Shown one piece after another: positions 8,870 through 16,826 of a stretch of DNA of 64,000 nt; the stretch's first letter is position 1; each line of letters begins with the position of its first letter. The notes under the pieces are model-generated. The model saw nothing but the letters and a program-made list of their open reading frames with translations. It made no database searches and was not told where the DNA came from. A program made the position numbers and the translations under genes. This stretch comes from Mycolicibacterium aichiense (GTDB lineage Bacteria; Actinomycetota; Actinomycetes; Mycobacteriales; Mycobacteriaceae): assembly GCF_010726245.1 (NCBI RefSeq), contig NZ_AP022561.1, positions 992,001-1,056,000 on the forward strand, read 5' to 3'.

Positions 8870-9397
8870 GTGGCTGAAATCCGAGAAGCCGTCCCCGATG
8901 ACGCGATGGAGCTCGCGCAGGTCCATGTGAGGTCCTGGCGTGCGGGTTATCGGGGTCTCGTCGCGCAGAGTTACCTGGACGCGTTGGACCCCGAGGAGCG
9001 GGTGAAGCGGTTCGCTCTGGATGCCATGGAGCTCCGCGGTCCCTACACCCTGGTGGCGGTCGATCACGGCGCGATATGCGGCCACGTCACAATCGGACGA
9101 TCGCGCGACGACGACATGCCCGACAGCGGTGAGGTGTGGGCGCTCTACGTCGACCCGCAGAGCTGGGGTGCCGGGATCGGCCGTGCGCTGCTGGCCGCGG
9201 GCTGCGACCGCTTGCGGACCGCCGGGCACCGACGCGCGTTCCTGTGGGTACTTTCGGCGAACGACGACGCGCGGCGCTTCTACGAACGGGCCGGCTGGAC
9301 CGCCGATGGACGCGAGCGATTCGACGTCTTCGGCGACACGCCTGTGCGCAAGTCGAGTTACGGCACCCTGCTCGAGAATTCAGGGAGCCAGCCGTAG
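8870..9397 (+). CDS. GNAT family N-acetyltransferase
   Basis: A 175-residue acetyltransferase with the GNAT acetyl-CoA loop region GAGIGRALLAAGCDRL and the C-terminal NDDARRFYERAGW signature typical of small-molecule or peptide acetyltransferases. The substrate is unknown. GTG 8870 places the start right before the first beta strand (AEIREAVPDD); the frame is open further up to TTG 8801, and a GAGGAGG lies about 18 bases upstream, so the start is uncertain. Its 3' end overlaps the convergent GRDP-like gene by 18 bases. Confidence 0.85.
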   Translation: MAEIREAVPDDAMELAQVHVRSWRAGYRGLVAQSYLDALDPEERVKRFALDAMELRGPYTLVAVDHGAICGHVTIGRSRDDDMPDSGEVWALYVDPQSWGAGIGRALLAAGCDRLRTAGHRRAFLWVLSANDDARRFYERAGWTADGRERFDVFGDTPVRKSSYGTLLENSGSQP

Positions 9398-10033
9398 CAC
9401 GCGAGACCGTACGAGCGCCTCGATCAGGCCCACCTTCTCCTCGTCGGTCAGACCGCCCGGCAGTTCGCGTACATAGAAATCCCCGGTGCCCGCGATGAAG
9501 TCGAGAGCTTCCCTCGCCAGGGAGTTGACCTGCAGAACCGTCTCCCCGCTGTCGTCGATCACGGCGACCGTCTCGTCATCGGCGTCGATGTGCAGGAAGT
9601 CCTCGCGCAGGACGCGTCGCGATGGGGTGACGCTGGTGTCGTCGTACCAGATGGCCGGCAGCGGCTCACCGAACAACTCCTGATAGCGGCCCTGGAAGTC
9701 GTTGAAGGAGCCGATGTTCGACTGTGGTTGCGCCGCCGGGTCATAGTCGACCACCGGCGAGTGGTGCACATAGCGACCGAAGAACCGGTGCCCGAAGTCG
9801 GTGTACTCGGTCGTGAACAGGATGAAGGCGTGCCACGCCTGGTCGACCATCGCCGACGGCATGCCGAACGACATCTCCGGAGTTGCCTCACAGAGCACCA
9901 GGTACTTCTTGGCCTCGGTGAAAAGCAGTTCGGCCGCCTCGGCGGTATCGGCGACCCGATCCTTGACCAGTCGCTCGATCACGAAAGGCGCGGGATAGGC
10001 CAACGCCTGGTGCAGCCGGGCGTCGAGCGTCAC
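9380..10033 (-). CDS. GRDP/DUF1399-like protein with PqqD-like C-terminal segment
   Basis: A 217-residue protein of unknown function. The middle (about residues 62-92) carries VDQAWHAFILFTTEY followed by FFGRYVHHSP, the pattern of glycine-rich-domain-containing proteins (DUF1399-like), here without the glycine-rich part. The last about 75 residues read as strands, then VLQVNSLAREALDFI and a helical end EALVRSRVLRL, resembling a PqqD-type peptide-recognition fold; this is inference by eye. It starts with GTG only 4 bases after a 44-codon gene, without its own ribosome site, so it is probably translationally coupled to that peptide. The 3' end overlaps the convergent GNAT gene. Confidence 0.8.
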   Translation of the reverse strand: MTLDARLHQALAYPAPFVIERLVKDRVADTAEAAELLFTEAKKYLVLCEATPEMSFGMPSAMVDQAWHAFILFTTEYTDFGHRFFGRYVHHSPVVDYDPAAQPQSNIGSFNDFQGRYQELFGEPLPAIWYDDTSVTPSRRVLREDFLHIDADDETVAVIDDSGETVLQVNSLAREALDFIAGTGDFYVRELPGGLTDEEKVGLIEALVRSRVLRLAP

Positions 10034-10037
10034 GGGG

Positions 10038-10172
10038 CTAGCGGGCGCGGGCGAAGCAGAGCATGCCGTCGCGGCCCCGGATGCCCGCCTTGTCGGCGCC
10101 GCGTCCGCGGTCGCTGGTGACGGTGAGCCGGCCGACGTACACGGTCTCGGTGGTGGCTTTCACGGTGCTCAT
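10038..10172 (-). CDS. 44-residue basic peptide, possible RiPP-like precursor
   Basis: A short gene of 44 codons. It has a well-placed AGGGAG 8 bases before its ATG at 10172 and runs straight into the GRDP-like gene. The peptide begins MSTVKATTETVYVGRLTV, has a Gly/Arg/Asp-rich middle, and ends GMLCFARAR with a single Cys. No signal peptide or membrane segment is seen. Good translation signals and coupling to the downstream gene support it being real; the function is unknown. A modified-peptide precursor or a small partner protein are both possible. Confidence 0.6.
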   Translation of the reverse strand: MSTVKATTETVYVGRLTVTSDRGRGADKAGIRGRDGMLCFARAR

Positions 10173-10369
10173 CGGATGTCTCCCTGTCTCGTCCGGGCGG
10201 CCCTTCGCCATCCGGGGTGAACTCACTATCCCGTGCCGGCTCGACTCCGGCAGTCCGCTGATCGGGCTGTATTCGGGCTGATGCGACTGTCCACCGATCG
10301 GCTGACCCGTGGCACCGAGGCCCTAGAGTCGAAGGATCCTGTCTTGCACAACCGGTGGGGGAGTTGCCG

Positions 10370-11158
10370 ATGAGTGGGTGGATCGTCAGTCACATCCCGC
10401 CGGGCCCGCTTCTTGTCCTCCTGATCGTCGTGATCGGCGGGGGAGGGATGCTGCTCGCCGCGGGCGTGCGACGCCTGTTCCCGGCCCTGACCCGTGACGA
10501 GCACAATGACGTCACCAAGTTCACCTATAGCTTCATCGGCTTCATCTATGCGTTCTTCATCGGTTTCATCGTCTCGTCGATGTGGGGACAGATCTCCACC
10601 GCCGACGCCAACGCCCGGGCCGAGGGTTCTGCAGCTATCGAAATGGCCAGGGATCTAGGGGTTTTCGACAAAGCCGACGCCGATCGGATCCGGCAGAGCC
10701 TGCTCGACTACGAGAACGCCGCCATCGCGGAGTGGAACAGCGACCGCAGCGCCCGGTCGCCGGAGGCCGACGCCGCTCTGGCGAAGGTGTCCGCGGCCTA
10801 CCATCAGGTGACCGCGACGACCGACAGTCAGAAGGCTCTCCTGTCGAGTTCATACGCCAACTTGGACAAGGTAAGTCAGGCCCGCACCGTCCGCCTGCTC
10901 ACCGCACGCGAAGACACCGGTCCGCCGTGGCCGTTGTGGGCGGTCATCTTCCTCACCAGCGCGATGGTTCTCGGCACTGTGATCATCTACGGGGTGGAGA
11001 AGGCCGGGATGCACTATCCGATGGTGGCGATCGTCGGCCTCATCGTGGCGACCAATCTCTTCCTCATCCTCGAGCTTTCCCATCCGTTCATCGGTGGCAT
11101 CTCCACATCGCCGGACCCGCTGTACGAGGTTGTCTCGGTTCTCACCACCACACAGTGA
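10370..11158 (+). CDS. DUF4239-like membrane protein
   Basis: A 262-residue integral membrane protein with a bestrophin-like DUF4239 layout: two N-terminal helices (about residues 12-32 and 50-70), a long soluble helical segment (about 75-180), then two C-terminal helices (about 187-207 and 215-238) and the ending SHPFIGGISTSPDPLYEV typical of the family. The function is unknown; a channel role has been proposed by fold similarity. ATG 10370 is chosen for the GGTGGGGGAG tract before it. Divergent from the 44-codon gene across about 200 bases. Confidence 0.85.
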   Translation: MSGWIVSHIPPGPLLVLLIVVIGGGGMLLAAGVRRLFPALTRDEHNDVTKFTYSFIGFIYAFFIGFIVSSMWGQISTADANARAEGSAAIEMARDLGVFDKADADRIRQSLLDYENAAIAEWNSDRSARSPEADAALAKVSAAYHQVTATTDSQKALLSSSYANLDKVSQARTVRLLTAREDTGPPWPLWAVIFLTSAMVLGTVIIYGVEKAGMHYPMVAIVGLIVATNLFLILELSHPFIGGISTSPDPLYEVVSVLTTTQ

Positions 11159-11186
11159 TGGCTCCCGGCTTGTTGCGTGGAACCGA

Positions 11187-11738
11187 TCACCGCGTCGCGA
11201 ATGCCGGTGCCACGAAGCGCTCCAACACCGCACGCTCCTGCCGCACACTCGCGATCGGCGAGTAGGCCAACGACACGACAACCCGCACAATCCACTGCGC
11301 GGCCTGCGGGTCGTCGTCGGTGATACCGGTGAGTTCGGCGGCGAGATGGGCGAGCATGGGCGAGGAATGCAACTCCCTCAGGTCCGGTGGACTGCCGGCG
11401 CTGAACATCAGTCGCCGCAGCGGGTCTGATCGAATCTGCTGGAGCGCCACGGTGATTGCGGTGATCACCCGTTCCGCACCGGTGAGCTCCGCCACGGAAT
11501 TCCGAACGGTGTCGATGATGCCCGCCGCCAGGCGCATCAACACCGCGTCGCGGATCTGGGCCTTGCCGCCGGCGTGGCGGTACACCGTGGCCCGCGAACA
11601 GTGCACTCTCGCGGCCACGGTGTCGATGTCCAACGCGTCCAGCCCGTCGCGGATGACGAGCTCGGTCGCGGCGGTGTAGATGCGCTCTGCCGCCGCCGTG
11701 GCGCGGTCGCCGCCCAGGACCCAGTCGTTGCGAGACAT
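11187..11738 (-). CDS. TetR-family repressor, probable regulator of cyp144
   Basis: A 183-residue TetR regulator. The N-terminal helix-turn-helix reads LDIDTVAARVHCSRATVYRH (residues about 34-53). The C-terminal ligand domain is divergent, as usual. It is divergent from the cytochrome P450 gene, the same arrangement as Rv1776c-cyp144 in M. tuberculosis. A palindrome TCTCA-N4-TGAGA lies right at its start codon. ATG 11738 is used; ATG 11747 three codons earlier is an alternative that would lie almost on the palindrome. Confidence 0.9.
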   Translation of the reverse strand: MSRNDWVLGGDRATAAAERIYTAATELVIRDGLDALDIDTVAARVHCSRATVYRHAGGKAQIRDAVLMRLAAGIIDTVRNSVAELTGAERVITAITVALQQIRSDPLRRLMFSAGSPPDLRELHSSPMLAHLAAELTGITDDDPQAAQWIVRVVVSLAYSPIASVRQERAVLERFVAPAFATR

Positions 11739-11749
11739 GGCAGACATCT

Positions 11750-11763
11750 TCTCAGCTATGAGA
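11750..11763. promoter_or_regulatory. palindrome TCTCA-N4-TGAGA, candidate TetR operator
   Basis: Perfect 5+5 inverted repeat with a 4-base centre (GCTA) in the 164-base divergent region between the TetR gene and cyp144, immediately upstream of the TetR start. Position and symmetry fit an autoregulatory operator; binding is inferred, not shown. Confidence 0.45.
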
Positions 11764-11902
11764 CGACATGCTTGCCCGAATCGGGTATGAGCGCTGTTCA
11801 AGCCGTTGTGTTGAGACGCTGGTATCGCGCAGAGCGCAGGGTCGGTATCGACTTGTCCTCTCGCGATTGACGTGGCGGCTGCCCACCGCTCAGCGTGAAG
11901 GC

Positions 11903-13123
11903 ATGACATCGGCGGACACGGGTCTCGGGCTGGCGCTCTTCGAGGATCAGTACATCCAGGACCCGCACCCGCTGTACGCACGCATGCATCAGACCGGTGA
12001 CGTCCACCCGATCGGGGACTCGGGCTTCTACGCCGTGAGCAGCTGGGCTGCCGTCAACGAGGCGGTTACTCGTCCCGATGACTTCTCCTCGAACCTGACC
12101 GCCACGATGATGTACGAGCCTCCCCACACCGTCACCGCGTTCCCGATCGGCGAACTCGGCGGCGACATGCAGGCATTGGCGACCGCGGACGAGCCAGTGC
12201 ATTCCCTGCACCGAAAGTTGTTGCTACCTCAACTGGCCGCGAAACGCATCCGCGCGTCCGAAGCGTTCATCGTCGACACCGCAGGGACGCTGTGGGAGAC
12301 GAATGCCGACGACGACGGCATCGAGTGGATGAGCGCGATGGCCAATCGGTTGCCGATGATGATCGTCGGCCGGATCATCGGGGTGCCCGACGCGGACATC
12401 GACAGGATCATCCAGTGGGGATACTCGGCCACCCAGGTGGTCGAAGGCCTGGTCACTCCCGCTCAGATGGAGTCCGCCGGCGTCGCCGTGATGGAGCTCA
12501 GTACGTATATCGCCGACCAATTCGGCCAGGCTGCGGCCGAGCCCCGTGGCAACTTGTTGGGTGATCTGGCCGCCGAATGTGCGGCCGGCGACCTCGGTGA
12601 CATTGCCGCGCTGGCGATGATGATCACGCTGTTCAGCGCCGGAGGTGAATCCACCGCGTCGCTGATCGGCTCTGCCGCTTACCTTCTCGCCACCCGGCCG
12701 GACGTGCAGCGCCGGCTCCGCAATAGTCCCGACCAGCTCGGGGCGTTCCTGGAGGAAGTGCTCCGCTTCGAGCCGCCGTTCCGCGGGCACTACCGCCACG
12801 TCGTCCACGACACAGAATTGTTCGGCGTCGAACTCGAAGCGGGATCACGACTGTTGCTGTTGTGGGGCGCCGCCAACCGGGACCCGTCGCATTTCGACGA
12901 TCCCGCCGAGTTCCGGCTCGATCGGCCGGCAGGCAAGGGGCACATCACCTTTGGCAAGGGCGCGCACTTCTGTGTCGGCGCGGCCCTGGCTCGGTTGGAG
13001 GCTCAGATCGTCATCGGCGAGCTACTGGAGCGCACCGCGACCGTCGATGCCGCCGAGGTCGGACGGTGGCTGCCGAGCCTTCTGGTGCGGCGTCTCGAGA
13101 AGCTCCAATTGTCCTTCAGGTAG
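11903..13123 (+). CDS. cyp144: cytochrome P450, CYP144 family
   Basis: A 406-residue P450 mono-oxygenase. The I-helix oxygen-binding motif is SAGGEST, the K-helix ExxR is EEVLR, and the haem-ligand loop is FGKGAHFCVGAALAR with the Cys thiolate. Long stretches (FSSNLTATM, LLWGAANRDP, WLPSLLVRR) match what I recall of M. tuberculosis CYP144A1, and the divergent TetR gene is the same context. The start at ATG 11903 gives a length close to the shortened form of CYP144A1 reported in M. tuberculosis rather than the 434-residue form. The substrate is unknown. Redox partners are not encoded nearby. Confidence 0.92.
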   Translation: MTSADTGLGLALFEDQYIQDPHPLYARMHQTGDVHPIGDSGFYAVSSWAAVNEAVTRPDDFSSNLTATMMYEPPHTVTAFPIGELGGDMQALATADEPVHSLHRKLLLPQLAAKRIRASEAFIVDTAGTLWETNADDDGIEWMSAMANRLPMMIVGRIIGVPDADIDRIIQWGYSATQVVEGLVTPAQMESAGVAVMELSTYIADQFGQAAAEPRGNLLGDLAAECAAGDLGDIAALAMMITLFSAGGESTASLIGSAAYLLATRPDVQRRLRNSPDQLGAFLEEVLRFEPPFRGHYRHVVHDTELFGVELEAGSRLLLLWGAANRDPSHFDDPAEFRLDRPAGKGHITFGKGAHFCVGAALARLEAQIVIGELLERTATVDAAEVGRWLPSLLVRRLEKLQLSFR

Positions 13124-13258
13124 CTCAAAGCTGCACAGCCGCATACTGTTCGACGTAGGTCTGCTCGCCCGAACCGTAGTACGTGCGCCCGCGGACGCGG
13201 TCGGCGTGGTCACAGCGGCGGACCGGGGCGTGCGGAGTGTGGCGTCGGCGCTACGGGG

Positions 13259-13819
13259 TCAGTGGTGACCGCTGCCGCCGACCTCGGCGGGCAGTGGTGG
13301 CGGCAACGGCGTCGTCGACGTGGGTGTGCTGCTGGTGGGGGTCGACGACGTCGTCGGTGACGACGATGTGGACGGCGCGGCCGATGTCGATGTCGAAGTC
13401 GATGTCTGGGGGCCGTGAAAGTCCACCCACGATTCCTTGCGCACCACTGTCGTTCCTGAGCTGACCACCAGCGCACTCGAATTCACGGTGTAGGTGATGC
13501 CGTCGTTCACCGCGCTGTAGGAGCCGTCGCCGGAACTGGAAGCGGACAGGACCAGCTTGGCGCCGTCGCGGACCCGCACGCCGCGGTACTCGTATCCGCC
13601 GGTCGTCTTGCAGATCGCCACCCGGGAGCTGTCCGTACTGCCGAACAGCACCGCGGCGCCTGGACAGCGAGCCGTCGAGTCGAGGTAGCCGTACGTGTCG
13701 AAGCCCGGGGTGGCGGCGGCGTGCGGCAGGGCGGTCATCAGCGCAGCGGCGCATGCCGCAGCGGCCGCAGCGCCTGCGGCGCGGATCGCAGAAGAAGACA
13801 TCGACTTCCACGACACCAT
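13259..13819 (-). CDS. exported protein with Ser/Thr/Pro-rich tail
   Basis: A 186-residue protein with a Sec-type signal peptide (hydrophobic residues about 12-32, likely cleavage after AAA). A compact domain of about 100 residues with two Cys (CPGAAV and AICKTTGG) follows; it looks lysozyme-inhibitor or beta-rich-like but I do not recognise a family. The last about 50 residues are almost only Ser, Thr and Pro, ending in GGSGHH, a possible O-mannosylation region. Divergent from the histidine phosphatase gene, about 155 bases apart. Function unknown. Confidence 0.8.
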   Translation of the reverse strand: MVSWKSMSSSAIRAAGAAAAAACAAALMTALPHAAATPGFDTYGYLDSTARCPGAAVLFGSTDSSRVAICKTTGGYEYRGVRVRDGAKLVLSASSSGDGSYSAVNDGITYTVNSSALVVSSGTTVVRKESWVDFHGPQTSTSTSTSAAPSTSSSPTTSSTPTSSTPTSTTPLPPPLPAEVGGSGHH

Positions 13820-13974
13820 GCCGATGCGGGGCGGGCGACCGCCGATGCCGACTCGGCACGCGATCGTTAGTTTGCCGAGACCCGCACGGTTGCTTGTAGA
13901 CAGATTCGCGATTGTGTACTGTGACCGGGCGCACAGTCGGTAGGGTGCGAGCGCATATCACTGTCGGGGATCAG

Positions 13975-15168
13975 ATGGAGTTCGGGATGCGAAATCAGGC
14001 AGGCGTTGGGCATCGGGTACTGAAAGCACTGGCGACGATCGTCTCGGCGGTCGCGTTCTTCGTGATGTCGGCGCTGCCCGCCTGGGCCGCCGACTCGATC
14101 ACCCTGACCTGGGTGCGGCACGGCGAGTCGTACGGCAACGTCGCCGGAGCCGGTATCGACACCAAGGTGCCCGGCCCGCATCTCACCGAGCTCGGCGAAC
14201 AGCAGGCCGAAGCCATCGCCCAGCAGCTCAAAGACGGCGGCTACGACAGCATCTACGTCTCCGACATGATCCGGACCCACGAGACGGCAGCCCCGCTCGC
14301 GACGGAGACCGGGCTCACCCCGATCCAGGAGGGTGGCTTCCGGGAGATCAGCGCCGGCATCTTCGAGGGATCGCCGATCGACAGCGGGCTCGGCCGCATC
14401 GGCTACTTCCTGATCCCGGTGGCGTGGACCCTGGGCCTGCGGAGCCTGCCCATCCCGCTCGGCGAGAACGGCAACGGCTTCGAGTCCCGGGTCAACGGTG
14501 CGATCGCCTCGGTGATCGCCAATGGTGACACCAAGCCGGTGATCTTCTCGCACGGTGCCACGATCATGGTCTGGACGATGATGAACGTCGACAATCCCGA
14601 CGTCATGCTGATGCTCACGCATCCGCTGGGCAACACCGCTGTCGTGGTCGTGACCGGCAACCCGGAGGACGGCTGGACGCTGCAGAGCTGGGATGGTGTT
14701 GTCGTCAGCCAGAATCCGTCGCTCGCAGGCAAGCTGTTCGTCAATACGCGCAGCCTGATCGTGGCGCCGCAGACGGCGGTCTACGACGTCGTCCAGGCCG
14801 TCAAGACCGGCGATATCAGCAAGGTGGTGGCGGCCGTGCGCGACGGCGTCGCCCTCGTCGCCAAGGCAGGCGTCGACTTCGTCAAGAACTCCGTCACCGA
14901 TATCGCGCAGGCGATCCGCGGGGCGTTGCCCGCCTCGGCGAGCCCGGTCGTCAGTCCTCTTGCCGCCAAGGTGAAGTCGCCCGCCGCGGCGGCTGTCACG
15001 GCGGAATCGGGCAAGGCGGAACCGGGCAAGGTCAACGCCGGTTCCAGTCGCAAGGCCGCGTCGAAGGCCACTGCGTCCGGCCAGGGCGCGGGCAGTGGCA
15101 AGGCAGACGGGGGAGCCAAGAAGGGCACCGGCTCCAGCCGGCGGTCCGCACACAAAGCGGCTGCCTGA
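13975..15168 (+). CDS. exported histidine-phosphatase family protein
   Basis: A 397-residue protein. A signal peptide (about residues 13-38, ending ALPAWA) precedes a phosphoglycerate-mutase-like domain. The catalytic RHGES motif is in LTWVRHGESYGN and the second catalytic His is in FSHGATIM. The domain ends near residue 240; about 100 residues of linker and then an Ala/Lys/Gly/Ser tail follow. The tail is basic and probably unstructured, perhaps binding cell wall. Such exported phosphatases act on phosphorylated small molecules outside the membrane; the substrate is unknown. ATG 13987, four codons on, is an alternative start. Confidence 0.85.
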   Translation: MEFGMRNQAGVGHRVLKALATIVSAVAFFVMSALPAWAADSITLTWVRHGESYGNVAGAGIDTKVPGPHLTELGEQQAEAIAQQLKDGGYDSIYVSDMIRTHETAAPLATETGLTPIQEGGFREISAGIFEGSPIDSGLGRIGYFLIPVAWTLGLRSLPIPLGENGNGFESRVNGAIASVIANGDTKPVIFSHGATIMVWTMMNVDNPDVMLMLTHPLGNTAVVVVTGNPEDGWTLQSWDGVVVSQNPSLAGKLFVNTRSLIVAPQTAVYDVVQAVKTGDISKVVAAVRDGVALVAKAGVDFVKNSVTDIAQAIRGALPASASPVVSPLAAKVKSPAAAAVTAESGKAEPGKVNAGSSRKAASKATASGQGAGSGKADGGAKKGTGSSRRSAHKAAA

Positions 15169-15183
15169 CAGACGGTTTCGCGC

Positions 15184-15936
15184 TCAGCGGCGATACTGCG
15201 ACTCGAGCACCAGATCGGGCACGAGTTTCTGGTACTCCATGTGCGTGCGGTGTTCCACCGTGGTCCAGCCGTCGCCCTCGTGGTCGTGCATGAAGGCCCG
15301 GTACTTCGGGGAGCCGGGGAAGCCCACGTTGTCGGCGACGACGACGGCCCCGCTGCGTAGCCAGCCCCGCTCGACGATGCTGAGCAAGTCCGCCAGGTAA
15401 GCGTTCTTGTCATGGTCGATGAACAGGAAATCGACTGTGCCTGAGTCGAATCCGTGCTCGTCATGCAGCGTGTCGAGCGTGCGACCGCCATCGCCGACCG
15501 TTCCGACCACGCAGGTGACGCGGTCTGCCACACCTGCGTGCGCCCAGATTCGCCGGGCCACTGCGGCATTCGCCGCTGCGAGTTCGACGGAGTACACCCG
15601 CGCCGACGGGGCTGCTCGCGCGATCCGCAACGCGCCGTACCCGCAGTAGGTGCCCAATTCCAGCGCCAGTCGGGGATCGGCACGGCGCACCGCGGCATCG
15701 AGCAGCGCGCCCTTCTCGTCGCCGATGTTGACCAGAAACGACTTCGCGTAGGCGTACTCGTCGATGGTGGCCAGCACGCTGTCGATGTCGCCGCGACGGG
15801 CGTTGGCCTCGACATAGTCGGCCGCCGCGGCCTCCCGGCCGTCGCCGATCTGGCCCGTCCTGTTGAAGTTCCGGATTCCGATGCCGGTGCGCAGCACCGA
15901 CCATCGCAGCAGTGGCAAACGCTGGCGAAGATTCAT
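15184..15936 (-). CDS. COMT-like class I SAM-dependent O-methyltransferase
   Basis: A 250-residue methyltransferase. The SAM-binding motif is LALELGTYCGYGALRIA, the acidic ribose-binding residue is in VYSVELA, and FLFIDHDKN carries the metal/catalytic Asp segment of catechol O-methyltransferases. The C-terminal HMEYQKLVPDLVLESQY is also COMT-like, and Rv1703c in M. tuberculosis is similar. It should methylate a catechol or related hydroxyl group. It is divergent from a membrane methyltransferase-like gene with no proper gap, next to the polyketide-quinone operon, which makes quinone-ring methylation possible. Confidence 0.88.
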   Translation of the reverse strand: MNLRQRLPLLRWSVLRTGIGIRNFNRTGQIGDGREAAAADYVEANARRGDIDSVLATIDEYAYAKSFLVNIGDEKGALLDAAVRRADPRLALELGTYCGYGALRIARAAPSARVYSVELAAANAAVARRIWAHAGVADRVTCVVGTVGDGGRTLDTLHDEHGFDSGTVDFLFIDHDKNAYLADLLSIVERGWLRSGAVVVADNVGFPGSPKYRAFMHDHEGDGWTTVEHRTHMEYQKLVPDLVLESQYRR

Positions 15937-15986
15937 GGACTCACGCTACGTTGTGCTCGCGGGTGCCAGTGACGCGCTTGCGAGAG

Positions 15987-16826
15987 GTGTGTGTGCGGGC
16001 AATATCGTCGCCCGTCGCCCGCAAAGGCGGCGGCCGGACAGTCCTGGCCGTGAGCTACGGCGTCGTTTGTCATGCGCTGTTTGTCGTGGCCGTCGGTTCG
16101 ATGGTCGTCGCGATGTACTTCGGCATGAGCCGCTCGCTCGGCAGGGTGCCGGCCCCATGGAGCTGGGTCGCCAACGCCGCCCTTCTTCTTCAATTCCCGG
16201 TCATCCACTCACTGCTGCTCACCGGCCGCGGCCGGACAGTCCTCGCCAAGCTGGCGCCGCGGGGCACCGGTGCCACGCTGGCGCCGACGACCTATGTCAT
16301 CGCGGGCTCGCTCCAGCTGATCGCCCTCTTCGCGCTGTGGACGCCGAGCGGAACGATCTGGTGGCAGGCGCACGGATCGGCGTTGACCATGGTCGTCGCG
16401 CTGTACGCGTTCGCCTGGATCCTGCTGGGGAAGTCGATGGTCGACGCCGGCCTGTCACTGCAAACCGGCAGCCTGGGCTGGGTCGCCCTACTGCGGGACC
16501 GCAAGCTGGTCTTCCCGAAAATGCCCACGACCGGTCTTTTCCGGCTCACCAGACAGCCGATCTACGTCGCGTTCGCGCTGACGGTCTGGACGGTGCCGAC
16601 CTGGACTCCCGATCAGCTGGTTCTGGCCCTGGTATTCACCACATATTGCCTGGTAGGGCCGCTGTTCAAGGAGGCTCGCTTCCGTCGCGTGTTCGGTGCC
16701 GAGTTCGACAACTATGCGCGGGGAGTGCCCTATTGGTTACCGTGGCCAGGTAGGTTGCGAGGCCGTTCGGGGAGGCGTTGTGAACCTCCTGCTGGTCGTA
16801 TACGTATCAGCAGAAGGCAGGGCTGA
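15987..16826 (+). CDS. ICMT/MddA-like membrane methyltransferase
   Basis: A 279-residue membrane protein with about six helices and the C-terminal pattern of the isoprenylcysteine / methanethiol methyltransferase superfamily: TTGLFRLTRQPIYVAF, then FGAEFDNYARGVPYWLPW. The usual His of RHPxY is Gln. The substrate is not predictable. The start is chosen at GTG 15987 to avoid overlapping the divergent COMT-like gene; the frame is open to 15912. The last about 25 residues are basic and overlap the next gene. Confidence 0.75.
   Translation: MCVRAISSPVARKGGGRTVLAVSYGVVCHALFVVAVGSMVVAMYFGMSRSLGRVPAPWSWVANAALLLQFPVIHSLLLTGRGRTVLAKLAPRGTGATLAPTTYVIAGSLQLIALFALWTPSGTIWWQAHGSALTMVVALYAFAWILLGKSMVDAGLSLQTGSLGWVALLRDRKLVFPKMPTTGLFRLTRQPIYVAFALTVWTVPTWTPDQLVLALVFTTYCLVGPLFKEARFRRVFGAEFDNYARGVPYWLPWPGRLRGRSGRRCEPPAGRIRISRRQG

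Noticed and set aside
13867-15153. A 428-codon minus-strand frame under the histidine phosphatase gene
   Set aside because: No domain or signal; the plus strand shows RHG and a signal peptide. Treated as a GC shadow.
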